NCBI GenBank assembly: GCA_036897095.1
Contig: JAYMSP010000234.1
Coordinates: 1 to 64,000, forward strand
Direction of reading: 5' to 3'
Origin: Plantago elongata
Lineage: Eukaryota; Streptophyta; Magnoliopsida; Lamiales; Plantaginaceae
DNA length: 64,000 bases
Under the pieces are notes generated by a model. That model did not search any database and was not told the origin of the DNA. It was given only the letters and a program-made list of their open reading frames with translations. Positions 57,780 through 64,000 of this stretch are shown here, piece by piece (within the stretch, counting starts at the first letter, position 1; each line of letters begins with the position of its first letter). Position numbers and translations under genes: made by a program.

Positions 57780-57896
57780 ATAATGTATGCAATATCTATT
57801 TTATCTTTCTTTTAATTGTTAAAGGGTGATTCGAACCCCGACCTATTAATTGAAGGTGAAGTGTCTTACCAACTGTACTGCACTTTGTTGTCATTG
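57780..57896 (-). repeat. tRNA-related SINE-like element, family S1, copy 3
   Basis: Minus strand: TGACAACAAAGTGCAGTACAGTTGGTAAGACACTT (head and box A) and GGGGTTCGAATCACCC (box B), 30 bases between, then a T/A-rich tail. Same family as 1-95 and 45583-45690. Confidence 0.7.
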
Positions 57897-59817
57897 TTTT
57901 ATCTTTTTTAAGATTAGTAATTCACAAAGGTTGTTCAAATACACTATCGGATAAAGCAGAAGTATTAAAGAGAGCATTAATCTTTTGGTGGAAAATAATT
58001 GAATGAATCGTGTATGGCAAAGAGGCCTACTCCACTAAGAACGTTGGTTCCAGGTATCAGGGAACAGCATGGACAGATCAATAAAATCGCGATATGCTTC
58101 TTAATACTATAATTATCACTGCTAGCTAATAAAGCAGTACTCTTTTAGTACTTATAAAGGGATTAGTTATATTAGTAGTCTAATACAGATTCATGAACCT
58201 GGCTAGAAATTAAATAATTAATTTACCTGGGCTTTGCTTCCATAGAACTTAATTACGGATAATTATGACTCAGATCACCAGTACGAAGATTTTTAGGAAC
58301 ATTTCCTTTTCTACCTTTCATGGGTACTTTATACGTGTCTAGTTTGGTACAATCCATCATTTGTTGATATTACATCACCAAAGCAACGGTTTTGCATTTT
58401 GCGGATTTGAACTTACTATTCAGTTTTGTTCCGAAAATTACAGTTGGAGAGAAGATTAACTTGAGTAAATTATCCAACAGGGTAGCTTCTTACATATGTG
58501 TTCTGTGAGCAATTTGAATCTATAGCCATTGAGCGAAAAAAAGTAAATAGTGTTGCTTCCACCTATTTTCATTTATCAAATACAGTACCTACAATCAAAA
58601 AACTGTGTTAGGGGTAACTTTTAATTTTGTCCACTAATTTTTTTATGAGAAATTATAGAACTTGGGCCATGAAAAGTCAATTAACTTGGTTGTCTCGTTG
58701 AAAAATGACGAGACCAAAGACAGACAAGTTCTGTGAAACCAGCTGCTTGCCAGTGATATGAAGATCAGTAGGGTTTCACTTTCAAGAGTTATGATTAAAT
58801 GTGATAAATGACTTAGGGATTTATTTGTATAGGATTTAAGTAGACTTTTTCAATTAAAATTAATTTTTTTATATAAAATGTTCGATTTGAGTGGGGAGAT
58901 GGCCGCTTAAACGATATAACAAACAAGGACTTCATTTGGATTGGTATCCTCGGGTTCATCATATATCCATTTGTAGACCATAACTTGTTTACTTACCTCA
59001 TGAAAAACTGATTAATCCACTTAATTTGATTCAATATTTAGCCTACGAACTCAAAAAAATTAACCTTATCCAACTGAAATTATAGATTAGCTCGCTCAGA
59101 ATATTTAATTCTGCTAAAATGAGCTAATGGTGCGAATATAGGGCGTCTTCATCCGTAGTCGATTTCAACCTTTCTAGAAAGAATATTTAAGTAAAAAATT
59201 AATATTTAATGGAGATTATCTTTATAGAGATTCAAATTCAGATTGAACGTGAGTTAAATACTCTGTTCCATTATAAGTTCGAACATGTATAGAAACTTAA
59301 TAGGGGTTAATATATATTGTCTCCGTGTAAATTCAAATCCAAATGGACGTGAGCTAAATAATCAGATGCCATAATAGAATTCCACCCTATTTAAAAGTTT
59401 CGAACTTGTAAAAAAGTACAATAACCCCAATCATAAAACTATGGGTAATTTGTAATCGAAATTTTGAGAATTTTAGAATTTCATCTCATTTTCTGCAGCC
59501 CCTGCCAACTTATTTATACAAATTGAATATAGATTTTACAAGCAAATCAAAGCTTATATATTACTCTGGCAAAACATAACCTAACTATGAACATTTTAAC
59601 TAATGACATGACGAACAGTTATAAACAGAAAACAAACAAATTTCATTTAACTGGCAACTGATATGTTTAATTTATACAATTAGAGTCCTAGAATTAATTA
59701 GTAATCAAAACCATGACAATGTAAGCATGCATGTTCCCAGTGATCACACCCAATCATTAAGAAATCAGATTCTCCTTGTGCACACGAATATAGTTCAGAA
59801 CACCAAAATCAACTAAA

Positions 59818-61354
59818 CTACATATTTTGGGAATCTTTTGTAGAATCATCTTTCTTAATCATGTTAGTCAATCTTTCTTGCAACCTCAACAAATCAACAA
59901 GTCTCTCATCACCTGCAGCCTGTAAACATAACAAATTCGCACAATTACTACCACTACACTTACAAAAATTAGCGGATAAAGTTAGATTATGTTATCCGTA
60001 ACCGTAATTATCTAAAATAAATTAAATTGTAATATAAAATATAAATAAGTAAAGTTGAATTGAATTAAATGAAAATCAACTAAATGAGTTTGCAACGAAG
60101 TAATAATTTCATCTAGAACTAAAATTTACCTCGATTTGGATCTTGTGGAGAAATCTCTCATCAATTTTGGTGGAAACACAATTCACCACATTAAGTTCAC
60201 AATCCATCAACTCTATCATTACACCTGATAGCATATATTTTGAATTGCAGCTGATCAAAATCTCAATCCCATCTTGCACTCGGTTCACTTCAACGGAGTT
60301 AACCTTGTTAACTTTATCACTCGAGCTAACAACAAATTCACTACTTGATGGAATGGATATTTTCTTCAACTTATCTCGTCGAGCTCCCAATTCTTGGACT
60401 TTATTTTGTACCTTTTCTATGTAATTCTTCGACTCATGCATGATATCCGATATAGAATGCTTATGTTTCCCCTAGAAAAATCACAAAACCAACTCATGAT
60501 AAGGAACCTTTTTTTTGCAAAACATCAATGATAGTACTCCGTTTTAGTCTTTGTTACATCATGTCATTGTAGAGTAAAACACATATATAGGACATATGTA
60601 CACAACATTAAACATCATGGGTGACCAATTTTATCTCCATGTAGGATCGATCTATTCCGAGGCCATGTTTTGATATTTTGGTAGTTTTGAGTTGTACTAG
60701 CTTCATTCGAGCATATCTTATACTCTTTTTACTTGAATCGTCAACGTATAAATAAATTCATCCGAACCAAAGGTGCAAAAAAAAATCATTGAACATCATG
60801 ATATAAACTGGCGGCAAGGTCTAAATTGCAGTCATCACAAGGTCAAATGAACTTCTATATCTAAATATCAAGGATCCAAACCAAAGGTTTCATTTGTTAT
60901 AGAGGTTCAAGTCCTTCCTAATCATCAAAGGCTAGAGAACACATGCCACAATATATATTTACATACTAGATTTGTCCTTGAAGAAACTTTTGAAGGTATA
61001 CAGATATAAATATAATACCTTGATATGGTCATGATCATCAAGAGGAAGAAGAGATCTAAGAGAGGCATAAAGTTGAGCCATTTCTTGCCTCCTTTGCCTT
61101 TCAATATCCCTATGAGAAGCCTTCTTGGTCTCAACCTCTTCACCTCTAGCCCTCCGGTTCGTCCTCGCTTTTCCAGTGCTGTTGTTGCAGCTGAAACTAA
61201 TAGTACTTGATTGATCCGTATGAGCAGTAGTATTCATGACATGATTTAGAAGTAGAGAACTTTCTGAATCAGGAGTAGTGAAAGAGATGGAACTAGTGGT
61301 AGTGTTGAGAGAGATTCCGAAAACCAGCTCATCCGTGGCCTTTAGAGGAAACAT
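59818..61354 (-). CDS. bHLH: bHLH transcription factor (bHLH36/118/120/125/126 group), copy B
   Basis: Three exons, 61354-61019, 60471-60130, 59919-59818; 259 residues. MFPLKATDELVFG start, basic region ASHRDIERQRRQEM with His/Glu/Arg intact, helix 1 LYASLRSLLP, helix 2 SISDIMHESKNYIEKVQNKV, then the ACT-like domain (DGIEILISCNSKYMLSGVMI; NCVSTKIDERFLHKIQIE). It is the most divergent of the three: the loop is longer (LDDHDHIK), helix 2 has HESKNYI where A and C have N/EAVxYTK, and the C-terminal exon is longer (33 residues). Same intron positions as copies A and C, so it is an older tandem duplicate rather than a pseudogene. Confidence 0.9.
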
Positions 61355-62902
61355 CAATACCTCACCAAGATATCTTCTTCAACAACTGCTGATTTTGTTT
61401 GAGTTTATTATCAAGATACGGTGGGTTAGGGTTGAGATTCGCAAATGGTGCTTAGTTGTAAATTTCAATTAATGGGGGTTTAATTATGTCAAGAGGAGAT
61501 TAAGGAAATGATCCAAGATTATTATTTTAAATTGTTGTGTAGCTAATTATGCACATCAGTGTGGTCTACACTCTACAGTATAAAACAAGCAAGTGCAGAC
61601 ACACCTAACTCCAAATTAATTAACAAATATCCTTTCACAAATCAAAACGTGTTTAATTAAATTTGTAGGAGCTCAAGGTTTCAACTTTAGATTCCCGAAA
61701 CGTTTTTATTCCTTCTTTTTTTTTGCTTGCTAAATTTGTGATATTTAATTTTCTGAAATTATGTAATAACCGATCTATTATCAATTTCTCTTGTGTTAAT
61801 GTGTATTTTAAATCTCATCTCAATTCTCAAATACAGATTGTGAGATTTGAGAAACATTTCGAGTGAGAAACGAACAAAATGTTGCATTTCAAATTCCACA
61901 ACTTGATAGACACAGTAAAATGATAATCGGATATGTAAGATTATTGAATAATCAATCGTGTTTATTCATAAAATGATGTAGGGAGGAAATATGACACTAA
62001 GACTGTCATAAAAATCATCAAAAAGTATGCGCGGAAGTACTTTCATGAAGATATCTGCTATTTGATAGCGAGAAAGAACATTATGAATAAAACTAGTCTA
62101 ACTAGGACTCTAATATATATAACTATGTCTAATTTAACTAGGATTACATAGTCTATCAGGATATCATCCCTATTTCACTATTTATTATTATTTTTATATA
62201 CTTTATGTACCTTCTCTCTTAAACTTTTAAGTAGGTTCAAACATATGAAAAACTAATATTAAAATGGATATTTTACAAACAAGTTTAGGTGCGAATATTA
62301 ATGTACAAATGAAGGTGGTAGGGGGGCAATAAATCCCCACTTCTCAGACAATTGATTACAAGTTTACAAACTCACTCACAAACCAGCAAACCATCCATAT
62401 CTGCTTTGCTGGATAATTCCACGTGATGGGCCAATTACTATTAATCTTGGGCTTGCCATATTTGTAACTAAAGGATCAGAGTGTAATTGTGGAATGTGGA
62501 GTGTAAAAAGTTGAAAACATGTCACAGGTTAATTATACATACACTCCCTCAATAATGTATAAATTACTTACACAACTTTCACATTACTATCCTCTACCAC
62601 CAATTAGTTTCATACTGAAATGACATAAAATGGAAAATTTCCTACAAAGATTTATAAAACAGGTGACTGGTTGAAAATAACACTAACTCTGTTCTATATT
62701 ACAATTGTGATGATATTCCTATCATATCAGTGTCTTTTTTTTTTTTACACTACTACTAGAAAATCATTGAATATCAAACTCACAATTTGTAACATACCGA
62801 GTACAATGTTAAAACCCGATAGGTTCAGCACAACAAATGCGTTCTTTTTTCTTTGTTCGTTTGCCTTATACATGTTGAAGTCGATGTTACAACACGGTCT
62901 AA
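61355..62902. other. Spacer between bHLH-B and bHLH-C
   Basis: bHLH-B promoter and AT-rich sequence; no repeat family or gene recognised. A frame at 62671-62922 overlaps the bHLH-C terminal exon on the opposite strand and is not supported. Confidence 0.55.
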
Positions 62903-64000
62903 TCAACCAAGAGATGAATTAACCACTTGATTCAATCTCCTTTGCATCAGTGATAAATCAATTTGCAGTTCTCTCTTATCATTTGCCTGCATTTGTTGAG
63001 TTTTATACACAAATATGTTCATTCATAAATGTATTGCAAATATCATAAAAACCATATGAGAAAGGGAAATATTCTGGATATCATCTAATTTTAGAAATTG
63101 TACCTGTGCTAGGATTTTATGGAGAAACCTGTCATCTGATTTAGTGGAAACACAGCTAACAACATCGAGTTCTCTGGCAACCAATTCTATCATCACATGA
63201 GATAGTTCGAATGCAGACCCTGTGTTGATCAAAATCTCAATCCCATCTTCGTCGGGATTCACTGTTACATGACAAGGCAAGTTGCTACTACCAGTCTGAG
63301 TACGGGACGAAGAAGTGGATTGTCCCTTTAGCTCATCTCTTCGGGTTCCCAGTTCTTTAACGTTCTTTTCCAGTTGCTTCGTGTAGCTAACCGCTTCCTT
63401 CATGAGATCTGATATCGAGCGCTTCCCCTTAAAAATGACAAACTATGGTTTAGGTTTAATATATACTTGTAGCTGCATTGTCAAACATCTCCATTAGTAT
63501 TCAGCTACTATTTCCAGAACAGATGTATAGACGAGTCTATGTGATTAAGGTTAGGCTCATACGAAGCTGTTGATCACTTGATCGAAAAATGAGTGACATT
63601 ATTTTTTCCAAACTATGGCTCATTCTCATCCACAATGTCGATTTATATATATTAGACCTGCGCGTCTGTAGAAGTATATTTCCCAAATGACATTGCTAGA
63701 AATTTATGCTGGAGAAAGTGTTAGGGACATACCACATAGCTAGATAGTGTAGGTAGTGTATGTAATCACATCTAATTAACCTTAAACTTATGAAAATGAA
63801 AATATTACTAATACAACCATATGTGCAAATTTGAACTTGCATATGTATTGATCTCCTACTTCATGTAATTTATTGAGACATGAATCTCTATCATAATGTA
63901 AAAGAAATGATGAAAAAAAGGGGGAAATGTGATCACCTTTAATTGTTGAAGAGGAATGAGTGACCTAAGTGAATCATAAAGTTGTGACATTTCTTGCCTC
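62903..64000 (-). CDS. bHLH: bHLH transcription factor (same group), copy C, partial at window end
   Basis: Visible exons: 63937-64000 (3' end of exon 1, cut by the window edge), 63427-63104 and 62986-62903. The visible exon 1 piece encodes RQEMSQLYDSLRSLIP-QQLK, the end of the basic region and helix 1. Exon 2 gives GKRSISDLMKEAVSYTKQ (helix 2) and the ACT-like part (DGIEILINTGSAFELSHVMI; SCVSTKSDDRFLHKILAQ). Exon 3 ends QVVNSSLG. Its wording is much closer to copy A than to copy B. The basic-region His/Glu and the N-terminus lie beyond 64000. Confidence 0.88.

Larger units (their letters stand above)
55959..59817. other. Intergenic region between bHLH-A and bHLH-B, rich in small elements
   Basis: 3.9 kb with no gene seen. 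It holds the bHLH-A promoter, a Tourist-like MITE (56362-56614), and a cluster of a Stowaway-like MITE and two SINE families between 57307 and 57896. The remainder is unremarkable AT-rich sequence. Confidence 0.6.

Overview
This is plant nuclear DNA: AT-rich intergenic sequence, spliced genes with GT..AG introns, and plant-specific families (class I TCP, class III peroxidase, gibberellin 20-oxidase, CCCH-WD40, plant-type bHLH, HSR203J-like carboxylesterase). Exon structures fit a core eudicot. The flavour is asterid, perhaps Lamiales, but that rests on general impression and is weakly supported. No bacterial, organellar, CRISPR or viral feature was recognised.

Layout. 0-4.3 kb: intergenic, with a SINE, a 116-bp tandem repeat and a Tourist-like MITE. 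4.3-7.6 kb (+): nine-exon CCCH zinc-finger/WD40 gene. 8.2-16.9 kb (-): three tandem six-exon sorbitol dehydrogenase (polyol dehydrogenase) genes, here called SDH-A, -B and -C, convergent with the WD40 gene. 16.9-22.3 kb: mostly empty. 22.3-23.1 kb (+): intronless class I TCP factor. 24.7-29.8 kb (+): two PRX66-like peroxidases flanking an intronless three-finger C2H2 repressor. 30.5-32.1 kb (-): four-exon 2OG-Fe(II) oxygenase of the prolyl-4-hydroxylase type. 33.2 kb (+): one plausible first exon of an unknown gene, followed by 9 kb with little recognisable coding content. 42.2-44.1 kb (+): gibberellin 20-oxidase. 49.8-52.3 kb (-): two tandem intronless carboxylesterases. 54.7-64 kb (-): three tandem bHLH genes, the last running off the window end.

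The window is dominated by local tandem gene duplication (SDH x3, PRX x2, CXE x2, bHLH x3). The clusters are not obviously one pathway. Themes are polyol metabolism, lignin-type wall peroxidation, gibberellin synthesis and transcriptional control. No plant biosynthetic gene cluster is claimed.

The most unusual structure is in the SDH cluster. In SDH-B and SDH-C the exon 1/intron 1 boundary, including the 5' splice site, has been copied in tandem into intron 1 (2 and 4 extra copies), leaving a ladder of decoy splice donors; SDH-A has none. SDH-C also takes its intron-5 donor from what looks like the end of a Stowaway-type MITE. Three tRNA-related SINE-like families, Stowaway-like and Tourist-like MITEs and several 57-122 bp tandem repeats make up much of the identifiable intergenic sequence.
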